From Phycisphaeraceae bacterium (GTDB lineage: Bacteria > Planctomycetota > Phycisphaerae > Phycisphaerales > Phycisphaeraceae), in the NCBI GenBank assembly GCA_028277745.1, contig JANQFR010000037.1, positions 1-46,772 of the forward strand: 46,772 nt of DNA, read 5' to 3'. The position numbers and the translations under genes are program-made. A model generated the notes under the pieces. The model was not told the DNA's origin and searched no databases. It worked only from the letters and a program-made list of their open reading frames with translations. The first letter of the stretch is position 1, and each line of letters begins with the position of its first letter. Of the stretch, positions 17,091 through 25,248 are shown piece after piece.

Positions 17091-18140
17091 ATGAACCCGA
17101 CCCTCCAATCCGCTCCGGCCGTTATTCGCCACCCCGACAACCCCCTGCTCACCGCCGACGATGTGCCTTACCCGTGCTCGCTGCTCTTCAACGCCGGCGT
17201 CGCCCGGTTCCAAGGCCGATACGTCATGGTGTTCCGCAACGACTACGGGCCGACCCAGGCCACGTTCGAGAACGACCGGCGCTGGGACGGCACCAACCTC
17301 GGCCTCGCGTTCTCCGACGACGGCGTCCGTTGGACCGTCGAGCCCGAGCCCTGCATCACGCTCGAAAAAGCCTACGAACTCGCCCAGCCCCTGCTGCCCG
17401 GCTACGACGCGACGAAAGTCATCCGGCGGTTCTACGACCCGCGCCTGACCGTCCTCGACGGCCGGTGCTACATGTGCTTCGCCGTCGACACGATCCACGG
17501 CCTGCGCGGGGGGATCGCGGTCACGGACGACTTCGACCATTTCGACGTCCTGACCATGACGCTCCCCGACAACCGCAACATGGTGCTCTTCCCCGAGAAG
17601 GTCAACGGCCAATACGTCCGCCTCGAACGGCCGATGCCGGCCTATGGCGGGCCCGACATGTCGGCGTGGAAGTTCGGCGTCTGGCTCTCGACCTCGCCCG
17701 ACCTGATCCACTGGGGCCACGCCCGCTGCGTACTGCCCGCCGCCGACGTCCCGTTCGCCAACGACAAGATCGGGCCCGCCGCACCGCCCATCAAGACCGA
17801 GCGGGGCTGGCTCACCACCTTCCATGCCGTGGATGTCGACGACGCCCGCGGCAAGAACGGCTGGGAAGACACCTGGAAGAAACGCTACACCGCCGGCCTC
17901 ATGCTGCTCGACCTCGACGACCCTTCCAGGCGGATCGGCCTGTGCGACACCCCGCTGCTGGCGCCCCAGGCCCCTTACGAAACCGACGGCGGCTTCCGCA
18001 ACCACGTCATCTTCCCCGGCGGGATGCTGCTGGAGCCCGGCGGCGAGGTGAAGATTTATTACGGCGCCGCCGACGCGGTCGAGTGCCTCGCCACCGCGCC
18101 GGTCGACGACCTGCTGGAGATGTGCCGCCCCGAGGCGTAA
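17091..18140 (+). CDS. GH130-like glycosidase/phosphorylase (beta-mannoside type)
   Basis: A 349-residue five-bladed-propeller protein of the GH130/GH43-like group. Motifs: HPDNPLLTADDVPYPCSLLFNAGVARF (N-terminal blade), RRFYDPRLTVLDGRCYMCF carrying the family Asp, NRNMVLFPEKVNGQYVRLERP, APPIKTERGWLTTFHAV, and YYGAADAVECLATA at the end. GH130 enzymes phosphorolyse or hydrolyse beta-1,4- or beta-1,2-mannosides; which applies cannot be told from reading. ATG 17091 places the HPDNP motif at residue 14, as usual; the longer frame runs into the repeat. No signal peptide is present, so it is cytosolic. It converges on the helicase gene with a 6-bp gap. Confidence 0.78.
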   Translation: MNPTLQSAPAVIRHPDNPLLTADDVPYPCSLLFNAGVARFQGRYVMVFRNDYGPTQATFENDRRWDGTNLGLAFSDDGVRWTVEPEPCITLEKAYELAQPLLPGYDATKVIRRFYDPRLTVLDGRCYMCFAVDTIHGLRGGIAVTDDFDHFDVLTMTLPDNRNMVLFPEKVNGQYVRLERPMPAYGGPDMSAWKFGVWLSTSPDLIHWGHARCVLPAADVPFANDKIGPAAPPIKTERGWLTTFHAVDVDDARGKNGWEDTWKKRYTAGLMLLDLDDPSRRIGLCDTPLLAPQAPYETDGGFRNHVIFPGGMLLEPGGEVKIYYGAADAVECLATAPVDDLLEMCRPEA

Positions 18141-18146
18141 ACGCCA

Positions 18147-21100
18147 TCAGGGCTTGAACAGCGCCATCTGCGTAGCCTGGCCCCCCGCGCGCCTCACGGC
18201 GCGCTGCTGATGGGCGGCGACCAGGCGGCGTTCGATGTCTCGAAGAAACGGCGAGGGCTCCGGCTCCCGCACGCGGCCGCGCCACGGCCGGCGGCGGGCG
18301 TGCGTAAGGATGAGCTGCTGCTGGGCCCGCGTCATACCCACAAAGAACAGACGGCGCTCCTCGGCCGCGTCACTCTCGTCGCCCGGCCCGAAACGAAGGG
18401 GGATCAGGCCGTCTTCGCAACCGACGATGAACACGACCGGGAACTCCAGCCCCTTGGCGGCGTGCAGCGTCAGCAGCGACACGCGGTCGGCGCGGGGATC
18501 CCACAAGTCGGCCTCCACGCCCAGGGTCAGCTCCGATTGGAACCCGGCCAGGTCGCGGCCGTGACGCGGCGCCAGACGCTGCAAGGCCGGGACGACCAGG
18601 TCCAGCTCGGGATGCGTGTCGCGCAACGCACGCGCCGCGGCGGCGATCCGGTCGGTCACCGGCCGATCGTCGTCGCCTGCCCGCACCTGCTCGACCAGCG
18701 CCCGGACCGACGGCTGCTCCGCCAGCCGCTCGTGAGACCGCTTCTGGAACGGCATCCCCGACCGGGTCAGCGCCTCGACCGCCGCGGCGGCCTGGGCGTC
18801 GGTGCGGTACAGCACCGCGAAATCGGCGAACGACCACGCGTTGCCCTCGTCCCCGGACGACGCCCCCTCATTCGACTCCACCCGCCCGGAATCCAACGAA
18901 AAGTACGAAGAGCCGCCGATCATGCGCTCGATCGTGTGCGTCACCAGCTCGGCCTCGGCGCGGTCGCTGGAGCATTGATGGATCTCGATGTGCGGGAAGC
19001 CGTCGGCCTGGGCGGCGAGTTGCCGGCCCGGTGCGAGGCTCGACGGCGCGATCAGTTGCAGCGACGCATCGACGATGGTCCGGGTCGACCGGTAGTTGCG
19101 GGTCAGCGCCGCCGCCTGGGCGGTGGGGTAGTCCTCTTTGAACCGTTGGAAATAACCGACATCGGCGCCGCGGAACCCGTAGATCGCCTGGTCGGGGTCC
19201 CCGATCGCGCAGAGGTTGGCGTCGCCGGGCGCCAGCAGGCGCACGAGCCGGTACTGCCGCGCGTCGATGTCCTGATACTCATCGATGCAGATATAGCGGA
19301 AGCGCTCGCGATAGTGCTCGAGCAGGTCGGCGTGCTCCTCAAAGGCCCGCACAGGCAGCTCAATGAGGTCGTCAAAATCGACCATGCCGCGGGACCGCAT
19401 CTCGCGCTGATACGCGGCGAGGGCGGAGGGGTCGTCTTCCTGCCAACGGGTGCGATCGTTCAACCAGCGCCTGGCCTGCGTCGTCGAGACGGACGCGGCC
19501 TGCTGCAGCACATCAGCGCATTCGTCGGGGTCCGCGACCCGCGGCGACGGGGGCAGCCCCAGCCGCGGCGCGTGTTCACGCACGATCGACCAGCCCAGGC
19601 CGTGAAACGTGGTCACGGTGAGTTGCTTGGCGCCGTCGGGGCGCAGCCGGTTCAGCCGCTCGCGCAGCTCGTCCGCGGCGCGGCGGGTGAAGGTGATCGC
19701 CAGGCACTGCTGCGGCGCGGCGCCGTGGTCGGCCAGGAGGTGGGCCAGACGGTGGGTGAGGGTGCGTGTCTTGCCGGTCCCCGGGCCGGCGATGATGAGC
19801 AGCGGGCCGGCGACGATGCCCGCGGCGCGGCGTTGGTCGGGATCGAGCCCGCCGAGGACACCCGCCACAGGATCGGGATCGGCTTCACGGCTGACGTCGG
19901 GCGCGGCTCGACAGTCATCCCCGTTCTCCGGCGCCGGCGAAACCCGCGCCGGCAAGGGGGCCGGCTCGGGTTCCGGCTCGGACAGGTCGAACAGCGCCGA
20001 CATCGCCGAGCGCTGCCGCAGTTCATCCTTCTCGAACAACCGGATCACGCCGTACTCGCCGTCGTAGCCGGCCTGGCGGATGACGCGCCCCTCACGCATC
20101 CGCCCCACCGCCTCGGCCAGCAGCGTCGAGCCGGCCCGGCGCACGTCCTCCAGCGGCGCGGCGCCGAGGATCGACAGCTCCGGCCCCATCCGGGCGATGA
20201 GCGATTCGTACTCCGCCTGCACCGCCTTGCTCTTGGGCCCCTTGCCCTGGATCTCGGCAACGACTTCCTCGAGCGGCACGAGGCTGGTGAAGGCGTCTTG
20301 CCGGGGCGTCGGCTCGGCCTCGGCGCGGTCGGCCAAGTCGTCGACGCGGTGCATGACGCCGAGGGTCAGCGGCTTGCCGCACACGGGGCAAGCCCCGTCG
20401 GCCGCCTTGGTCCGGCCGGGCTCCCAGCGCACGCCGCACTTGCGGTGGCCGTCGAGGTGATACTTGCCTTCCTCGGGGAAGAACTCCACCGTGCCCGCGT
20501 AGCCCTGCCCGGTTTCGAGCGACCGCTTGATCGCGAAATAGTCGAGCTCGGCATCAAAGGCGCACGCTTCGCGCCCGACCTTGGACGGGGAGTGGGCGTC
20601 GGAATTGGACACGAGCGTGTAGCGGTCGAGCATGGACAGCCGACGGTTCATCGCGGGGTCGGACGAGAGGCCGGTTTCGAGGGCGAAGATGTGCGGCGTC
20701 AGGTCGGCGTAGCAATGCTCGATCGAGTCGAAGCCGGACTTCGAGCCCAGGGCCGCGAACCACGGGGTCCAGATGTGCGCGGGGACGAGGTAGCAGCCTT
20801 CGCCGGCTTCGAGGGTGATCTCCAACAGGTGCCGCGAGTCGAGCCCGAGGATCGGCCGGCCGTCGGACGCCAGGTTGCCGATGCGGCCGAGGGCGGCGTT
20901 GATCGCGGCCGCCTTGTCGAAGTCCGGGGCGTAGAGCAGGTGATGCACCTTCCGGGTCTTCTCGTCCTTCTTGTAGATGGTCGAGATCTCCACCTCGAGC
21001 ATGAAGCGCACCGGCTCGCCCTGGGCCGGGCCTTCGAGCTGGTCATCCACCCAGCGTTCGAGCTCGGGCCGCAGGCGGAACAACCCCGGCTCGGCGGGGA

Positions 21101-21269
21101 CGAGCTTGTCGCGCAACTCGTCAAACCAGACCGGATGCGTGAAGTCGCCGGTGGCGAGAACGGTCACACCCTTCTTGCGGCCCCAGACCGCCAGGTGCTC
21201 CAGGTCGAGGCTGCGGCTGGTCGCGCGGGAATGCTTGGAGTGGATGTGCAGATCGGCGTAAAAATGCAC
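18147..21269 (-). CDS. EndoQ-like PHP nuclease fused to UvrD/Rep superfamily 1 helicase
   Basis: A 1040-residue two-enzyme fusion. Residues 1-415 match endonuclease Q: N-terminal PHP motif FYADLHIHSKHSRATSR, ATGDFTHPVWF, VPAHIWTPWF, VSNSDAHS, and a zinc ribbon (HRKCGVRW, about 275-282, with CPVCGKP, 294-300). After an acidic/Pro linker (about 428-470) comes a UvrD helicase with AGPGTGKT (494-501), a DEYQD Walker B (663-667), LTLHAAKGLEFPVVF and FVGMTRAQQQL. EndoQ cleaves 5' of deaminated bases and abasic sites, so the fusion would nick damaged strands and unwind them. GTG 21269 is preferred because EndoQ proteins start directly before FYADLHIH. The reading frame continues to 21455, but that extension is Arg/Trp-rich and unlike the family. 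Confidence 0.85.
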   Translation of the reverse strand: MHFYADLHIHSKHSRATSRSLDLEHLAVWGRKKGVTVLATGDFTHPVWFDELRDKLVPAEPGLFRLRPELERWVDDQLEGPAQGEPVRFMLEVEISTIYKKDEKTRKVHHLLYAPDFDKAAAINAALGRIGNLASDGRPILGLDSRHLLEITLEAGEGCYLVPAHIWTPWFAALGSKSGFDSIEHCYADLTPHIFALETGLSSDPAMNRRLSMLDRYTLVSNSDAHSPSKVGREACAFDAELDYFAIKRSLETGQGYAGTVEFFPEEGKYHLDGHRKCGVRWEPGRTKAADGACPVCGKPLTLGVMHRVDDLADRAEAEPTPRQDAFTSLVPLEEVVAEIQGKGPKSKAVQAEYESLIARMGPELSILGAAPLEDVRRAGSTLLAEAVGRMREGRVIRQAGYDGEYGVIRLFEKDELRQRSAMSALFDLSEPEPEPAPLPARVSPAPENGDDCRAAPDVSREADPDPVAGVLGGLDPDQRRAAGIVAGPLLIIAGPGTGKTRTLTHRLAHLLADHGAAPQQCLAITFTRRAADELRERLNRLRPDGAKQLTVTTFHGLGWSIVREHAPRLGLPPSPRVADPDECADVLQQAASVSTTQARRWLNDRTRWQEDDPSALAAYQREMRSRGMVDFDDLIELPVRAFEEHADLLEHYRERFRYICIDEYQDIDARQYRLVRLLAPGDANLCAIGDPDQAIYGFRGADVGYFQRFKEDYPTAQAAALTRNYRSTRTIVDASLQLIAPSSLAPGRQLAAQADGFPHIEIHQCSSDRAEAELVTHTIERMIGGSSYFSLDSGRVESNEGASSGDEGNAWSFADFAVLYRTDAQAAAAVEALTRSGMPFQKRSHERLAEQPSVRALVEQVRAGDDDRPVTDRIAAAARALRDTHPELDLVVPALQRLAPRHGRDLAGFQSELTLGVEADLWDPRADRVSLLTLHAAKGLEFPVVFIVGCEDGLIPLRFGPGDESDAAEERRLFFVGMTRAQQQLILTHARRRPWRGRVREPEPSPFLRDIERRLVAAHQQRAVRRAGGQATQMALFKP

Positions 21270-21451
21270 GCGGCGTCGGCTCCGGCTGAGGTCTGAGAAA
21301 AGCCCTGACAGGATACGCCACCGAAAACCACGCGTCCTCCAGAGATAACGACCTCGAACCAGACGGTAGTGGGTCGGTCTGAAATTTCGCCCCCAGATCG
21401 ACCCCACGCACAATCGGGTCATGTCAGACCAGCCCGACCCGGCCAAGAAGC

Positions 21452-21700
21452 CCAAGCGGCCAGCGGACGCTAACCAACGCCTTCTCCAAGAAGGCCACGA
21501 ACCACGAAGCCATGACGAGCCTGCACTTCTGCTGTTACAACCTGTGCCGTGTCCGCCAGACTCTACGCGTTACCCCCGCGATCAAGGCCGGGGTGGCCGA
21601 TCATGTCTGAACCGTTGAGGAATTGGTGGGCCTGTTGGAAGCTAAAGAGGCTGCCGTAACAGGCGCCGAGGAAAACAAGCGGGGGCCGTACATGGGTTAG
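21452..21700 (+). pseudogene. IS1-family transposase C-terminal remnant with in-frame stop
   Basis: Read in the frame of 21482, the sequence gives LTNAFSKKATNHEAMTSLHF, CCYNLCRVRQTLRVTPAIKAGVADHV, a TGA at 21608-21610, then TVEELVGLLEAKEA...KRGPYMG and TAG at 21698-21700. This is the well-known end of IS1-type transposases (LTNAFSKK, YNFCRxHxTLRVTPAMEAG, DHVW, EELVGLL). The TGA stands where Trp of DHVW is expected. The catalytic N-terminal part is missing. It is a decayed element marking the edge of the accessory stretch. Confidence 0.7.
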
Positions 21701-21721
21701 GCCACGTTGGCATCGTTGATC

Positions 21722-22711
21722 TCACTGAACGGGCCGGTCTGCTGAATACCAGTCCAACACTCGTAAGGCGCGGAGGGTGTTCCACCGGCTCGGCCGGCCC
21801 TCACCCTCGTCCGTCTCGACCGGCATCTCGCCGGGGTACCGGGTCTCGAGCGGCCACAAGCCGTTCTCGTTGCGCTTCGACGCGACCAGGTCGATCGCCT
21901 CGGCTACGCGCTCGTCGGGCGCGACGCCGGCGCAGCGCAGGTACTCGAGCCCACGCAGCACGTCGTAGTGCCACCACGTCGGGAAGGCGAAGCGCGTCCA
22001 CACGGCGCCGCCTTTGCGATCTCGTTTGATCACCTCGCCGGTCGACCTCCGGCGGAAGAGGCGGCGCTCGAGGAGGTACTCCTGCCCTCGAACTCGGGCC
22101 CCCGTCACCTCTGGGCTGCCCCCGACGGCCCGTTCGTATTCGAGCAGGGCTTCGAGCACGCAGATCGTGGTATTGAACGATGACCGCGTAGAACCGTTCT
22201 CGGCCTCGCAGTTCCAGCCGCCGTCGGCCAGTTGCTCTCCGAGCAGCCGGTCGACGATGCCCCGGACGTTCTGGCCGAAGTAGGCGCCCGACATCGCCAC
22301 CTGGCCGTTGATGCACGGCTCCACCTCGCCGGCGAAGAAGGGATTGAGGTCGCACTCCGGCGGACCGCAACCCCGCCACGTCACGTGTTCGTGCACGAGG
22401 CCGACCGCGCGCCGCGCCTCCGCGCTCACCGGATCGAGCCCCAGATGGCGCAGCAGCCACAGGACGTGCATCGTGGAGTCCCACCCGCGGTTCCACGCTG
22501 CGCCGCCCCACCGCCCGTCCGGCGCCTGGCAGGCAAGCAGTCGTGCCCCCCAGCCTTCGGTGGCGACTCTTGCGCGCTCCGCCGCAACCGCCTCCGCGGG
22601 CTCACCGGTCAGGTCTCGCATCACCTGCCAGCGGATCGAAGGGTCAGAATCAAGCAGCCACCGAATGACCTCGGGCTTCGGGGGTTGTCGGGAGGGTGGG
22701 TTGGTTGCCAT
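21722..22711 (-). CDS. Squalene-cyclase/prenyltransferase-like alpha-alpha toroid protein
   Basis: A 329-residue protein from ATG 22711 (MATNPPSRQPPKPEVIRWLL). It carries QW-like repeats spaced through the chain: ACQAPDGRWGGAAWN, EQLADGGWNCEAENG and KRNENGLWPLETRYPGE, plus helical ALLEYERA and LRGLEYLRCAG segments. This matches uncharacterised squalene cyclase-like domain proteins. The DxDD catalytic motif of real cyclases is not present, so enzymatic activity is doubtful. A 16-bp sequence CTGAGCCGAGAGACGT lies just upstream, shared with the region before the NTF2-like gene. Confidence 0.65.
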   Translation of the reverse strand: MATNPPSRQPPKPEVIRWLLDSDPSIRWQVMRDLTGEPAEAVAAERARVATEGWGARLLACQAPDGRWGGAAWNRGWDSTMHVLWLLRHLGLDPVSAEARRAVGLVHEHVTWRGCGPPECDLNPFFAGEVEPCINGQVAMSGAYFGQNVRGIVDRLLGEQLADGGWNCEAENGSTRSSFNTTICVLEALLEYERAVGGSPEVTGARVRGQEYLLERRLFRRRSTGEVIKRDRKGGAVWTRFAFPTWWHYDVLRGLEYLRCAGVAPDERVAEAIDLVASKRNENGLWPLETRYPGEMPVETDEGEGRPSRWNTLRALRVLDWYSADRPVQ

Positions 22712-22725
22712 GGGCGCCGTTGGTC

Positions 22726-22828
22726 GCCTTACGTCTCTCGGCTCAGTTGCCGACCGCACGCGGGAGCAGACTCCAAACCAGCAACTACATCATACCGCGG
22801 ACGTCGCCGGTCAACTTGTATGTTGAAT
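22726..22828 (-). repeat. Candidate attC-like site between two minus-strand genes
   Basis: On the minus strand it begins ATTCAAC, 50 bases after the stop codon of the APH gene, and ends CTGAGCCGAGAGACGTAAGGC, 15 bases before the next start codon. The ends resemble integron core sites RYYYAAC and GTTRRRY (one mismatch in the second). The 16-bp CTGAGCCGAGAGACGT is identical to the sequence at the same place before the NTF2-like gene. Internal pairing is weak in this copy. Confidence 0.3.
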
Positions 22829-22877
22829 CGGCCCGCTTCTGATGAAATTGGCATGATACGTGATGCGTCGCCGGTGG

Positions 22878-23657
22878 TTATCCCGCTTTGAGTTTGCTAC
22901 AGATGCAGGCTTTCTTTGCTGCGAAAGCATCCCGTTCACGCTCCCATCGATGAACATGTCCTTCGTCGATCAGCCGTTGGTATTCCGTCCGGCCCGCAGC
23001 GACCTGCCGAGCAGGAAATTCCGCCATGTGTGTCAGCCACTCGCCAACCATTTCTAGCAGTGTTGGCGTCGGAGCGATCCCGTAGCCACGGCAAAACAAA
23101 CGCAGGCGATGATTCCCCGCTCGAAGATCCGCGTCACTTCTGGCCGTCCAATCGTCAGCGAATGATAAGGGCGCGAACCAGTACACTCCCATCGCCACGT
23201 CGCGGAGTGCTGGCCCCGGTCCGGCCGTGTCGAAGTCGATCAACGCAATCGGACGCTCGGCGTTAAAAACCAAGTTGTACGGTGCGAAGTCGTTGTGGCA
23301 GATCACTTCGTGCCTCGACGAATCGGGATAGGCGAACTGCCACGAAGCGGATCGCGTAAGGCGGCTGAAGTCAGCGGCATCGTGAAACTCGCGCAGCAGC
23401 CGACCGGCGGATTCGCAGGCGGTGTCGGTCCACATCTGCGAGACGAACCCGGTTTCACCTTCGACGTAGCTCAGCGTCTCACGTCCCTCCGAGTCAAAGC
23501 CCAGCCAGCGTGGGCAGCAATGAGACCCGCTGGCCTCGACCTGTCGCAGCAAGTCAGCCACCGCATGGCTCCATGGGTGTGCCGTCCGACGGACGGTGCA
23601 TCCGACACGGATCACCGTATTGAGATTGCCGCCCGGGAGCACTTGAGAATCGGTCAT
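22878..23657 (-). CDS. Aminoglycoside phosphotransferase (APH)-family kinase
   Basis: A 259-residue protein-kinase-fold phosphotransferase from ATG 23657. Brenner motif VICHNDFAPYNLVF (HxDxxxxN; catalytic Asp about 144) and LIDFDTAGPGPALRD (Mg-binding Asp of the DFG-like motif) are both intact. The N-terminal nucleotide loop is short (LPGGNLNTVIRVG). Members phosphorylate aminoglycosides, choline or other small alcohols; nothing here identifies the substrate. It reads as less GC-rich than its housekeeping neighbours. It lies in a run of unrelated minus-strand genes separated by related sequences, like a mobile cassette. Confidence 0.78.
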   Translation of the reverse strand: MTDSQVLPGGNLNTVIRVGCTVRRTAHPWSHAVADLLRQVEASGSHCCPRWLGFDSEGRETLSYVEGETGFVSQMWTDTACESAGRLLREFHDAADFSRLTRSASWQFAYPDSSRHEVICHNDFAPYNLVFNAERPIALIDFDTAGPGPALRDVAMGVYWFAPLSFADDWTARSDADLRAGNHRLRLFCRGYGIAPTPTLLEMVGEWLTHMAEFPARQVAAGRTEYQRLIDEGHVHRWERERDAFAAKKACICSKLKAG

Positions 23658-23669
23658 ATCTGCCTGGCG

Positions 23670-23827
23670 TGATAACGTAATCAAGCTCAGATAGGGATGA
23701 CGCCGGATTTCCTGTTAGCCGGGTTCGCCCGACTAGGGAAGATCTGAGCGTGTTGTGTTTTCGTCGCTTTTCACAGGAGCCCGGCGATGCGTCATTCCAT
23801 GCCCGTCAGTGTAACGGCCAACGTCGG
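23670..23827 (-). repeat. Repeat copy b, related to 24628-24770; attC-like core 23670-23720
   Basis: From 23685 to 23827 it aligns without gaps with 24628-24770 at roughly 80% identity. The part next to the APH start codon (51 bp, 23670-23720) has paired arms AGCTCA/TGACGC with one unpaired base around a GATAGGGA loop. The outer AAC and GTT cores are kept, but the flanking core bases are degenerate. Confidence 0.45.
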
Positions 23828-24113
23828 CCAGCGGCTCAACGGTGACCCGCCCATGGATACCCCCTAAGGTGGTCTGAACGAGCCTCGCGAGGACAACAAG
23901 CAGGCCAGCGAAAGGTAAACGCCTGTCGGCGATCACCCTGCTCCTTGACAACCCGGCTTACATAGTGCTGGTTAGGCGGCACTCTCAGAAGCCGTACTTC
24001 GCCGGATCCGACAGCGTCGTGTCAATGTCTGGTATAACCGGGTCGCTGCAGTTGATGCTCCATTTGAAAACGCGCTGTCGGCGGCTCCGCGTTCATGCCA
24101 TGGTTTTGCATCC
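23828..24113. other. Non-coding stretch downstream of the NTF2-like gene
   Basis: I find no convincing gene. On the minus strand, GCCTAAC (23978-23972) fits the integron R' core RYYYAAC and lies 136 bases after the stop codon of the NTF2-like gene. The rest shows scattered hairpins but no ORF with a ribosome site. Confidence 0.3.
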
Positions 24114-24590
24114 CTAATCGGATGGCGCAACAATCATAGTATTCGCGTCTCGGATTACGACCCAGCCGTTGCCTCGCCGCTGCAAGATGGAAATCCCATC
24201 GCCCTTCATCAAGGTGCGCCTATTGGTCTCCTTATCCGTCATTGTGAGAGAGAGCGTCGACAACAACCATGCGTGGTCACCAAAGATCCGAATTTCTTGA
24301 ATCCCGCAATCAAGTTGGAATTCCGTATTTGGGTCAGACGCAGTTGCGGCCTCGGCGAAGCTCTGCTTGTCCATTTGCCCCGCACCGGGCACAAGAAAGA
24401 TCGCATCGTCAGCAATAAGCGATTTCGCTAACTCGAGGTCGCCTTCCTTAGTTGCCGTCATCCAATCATCGAACCATTTTCGAATGGTTTCTTCATTTTG
24501 GTTCACTTTGGCTCCTCCGGTTGTGGGCTGCTGTTGACAGCCAGTCGTTGTGGTCAGCACGACGGCAACCAATAGTATTCACTTTGTCAT
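24114..24590 (-). pseudogene. NTF2/SnoaL-like lipoprotein, in-frame TGA at codon 4
   Basis: From TTG 24572 the frame encodes a 152-residue SnoaL/NTF2-like domain protein: VNQNEETIRKWFDDWMTATKEGDLELAKSLIADDAIFL, FGDHAWLLSTLSLTM and GDGISILQRRGNGWVVIRDANTMI. It is preceded by a lipobox LTTTTGC and a Gln-rich linker. Going upstream in the same frame gives ATG ACA AAG TGA ATA CTA TTG, so a normal lipoprotein leader (MTK-x-ILLVAVVLTTTTGC) is broken by TGA at 24579-24581. GAGG sits nine bases before that ATG. Translation may restart at TTG, giving a short but possibly usable leader, or the gene is dead. DUF4440-type relatives have no single known function. Confidence 0.6.
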
Positions 24591-24612
24591 CTTGAGAGCC
24601 TCAACTTTTGCT

Positions 24613-24770
24613 ACCTAACGTCTCTCGGCTCAGATAGGGATGACGCCGGGTGTCCAGTTGGCCGGGTTCGCCCGGTATGAGCAAATCTGAGCATGTGTGA
24701 TCGGATCCCCTTTTCGACAGGAGCCCGGCGATGCGTCGTCCCATGTCAGCCAGTGTAGCGGTCAGCGTCG
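24613..24770 (-). repeat. Repeat copy a with attC-like core (24613-24663)
   Basis: On the plus strand the core reads ACCTAAC, 6-bp spacer, CGGCTCA, 8-base loop, TGA-C-GCCG, 8-bp spacer, GTTGGCC. The inner arms (24626-24632 and 24641-24648) pair perfectly except for one extrahelical base, and the outer cores pair partly. This is the order and size of an integron attC site, oriented so that GTTAGGT precedes the minus-strand NTF2-like gene. Bases 24628-24770 are repeated at 23685-23827. Confidence 0.45.
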
Positions 24771-25248
24771 CTCGATGAAGCTGCAGGTCGGGGCGCTGTT
24801 GCGGGAGCACGCGCAGTGGGTGCTGGGCCAGCGGCTGGCGCGGTTGGCCGAAGCCGGCCAAAACGCTCGGATAGAAGAGTGGGCAAAAGACGTTTGACAG
24901 GAAATCAGCCGTCATAGAAGGCGCCGGCCGCCCGATCGTTCTCAAAGCCCCAAAGGACCTAGGGAGCAGCGGCGCCTCGCCGCAGGGATTTCCCTTGATT
25001 CCGATGCGGCGGGTTGTAGCCGTGGATGGGATCTTGCTAACATCCGGTTTCGATTGAAACGCCAGGATCTTCCGGGCGGATGGAGTAGGAGAGGAGTAAA
25101 TCTTTAACCCATAACGTTCCCAGGTGGGAGGGGTGACCGCATCAACCTCTGCCGACCCGACCGGTTCGCTGCAGCGCGGTGCGTTGCTGGCGAGCTTGGC
25201 GCCCCATCACCCCTCGGTGAGTGACAAGCCGGTCCAGGAGATTGAACC
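24771..25248. other. Intergenic region with a possible gene fragment
   Basis: A plus-strand reading at 24776-24897 (MKLQVGALLREHAQWVLGQR, then LARLAEAGQNARIEEWAKDV, stop) has helical character but no start signal or family I can name. It is most likely debris of a larger gene. The rest up to 25248 should hold the promoter of the PEP-CTERM gene; I see no clear -35/-10 pair. Confidence 0.25.

Noticed and set aside
1200..21296. Very long opposite-strand open frames, e.g. 1200-2942 (+), 5613-7598 (+), 18210-21296 (+)
   Set aside because: They mirror the peroxidase, xylulokinase and EndoQ-UvrD genes. The encoded proteins are Arg/Val/Gly/Ala-rich with no motifs, as expected from the complementary strand of GC-rich genes.
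24601..24945. Minus-strand 114-residue frame 24601-24945
   Set aside because: Its composition is Pro/Leu/Arg-rich without motifs, and it is made largely of the repeated attC-like sequence.
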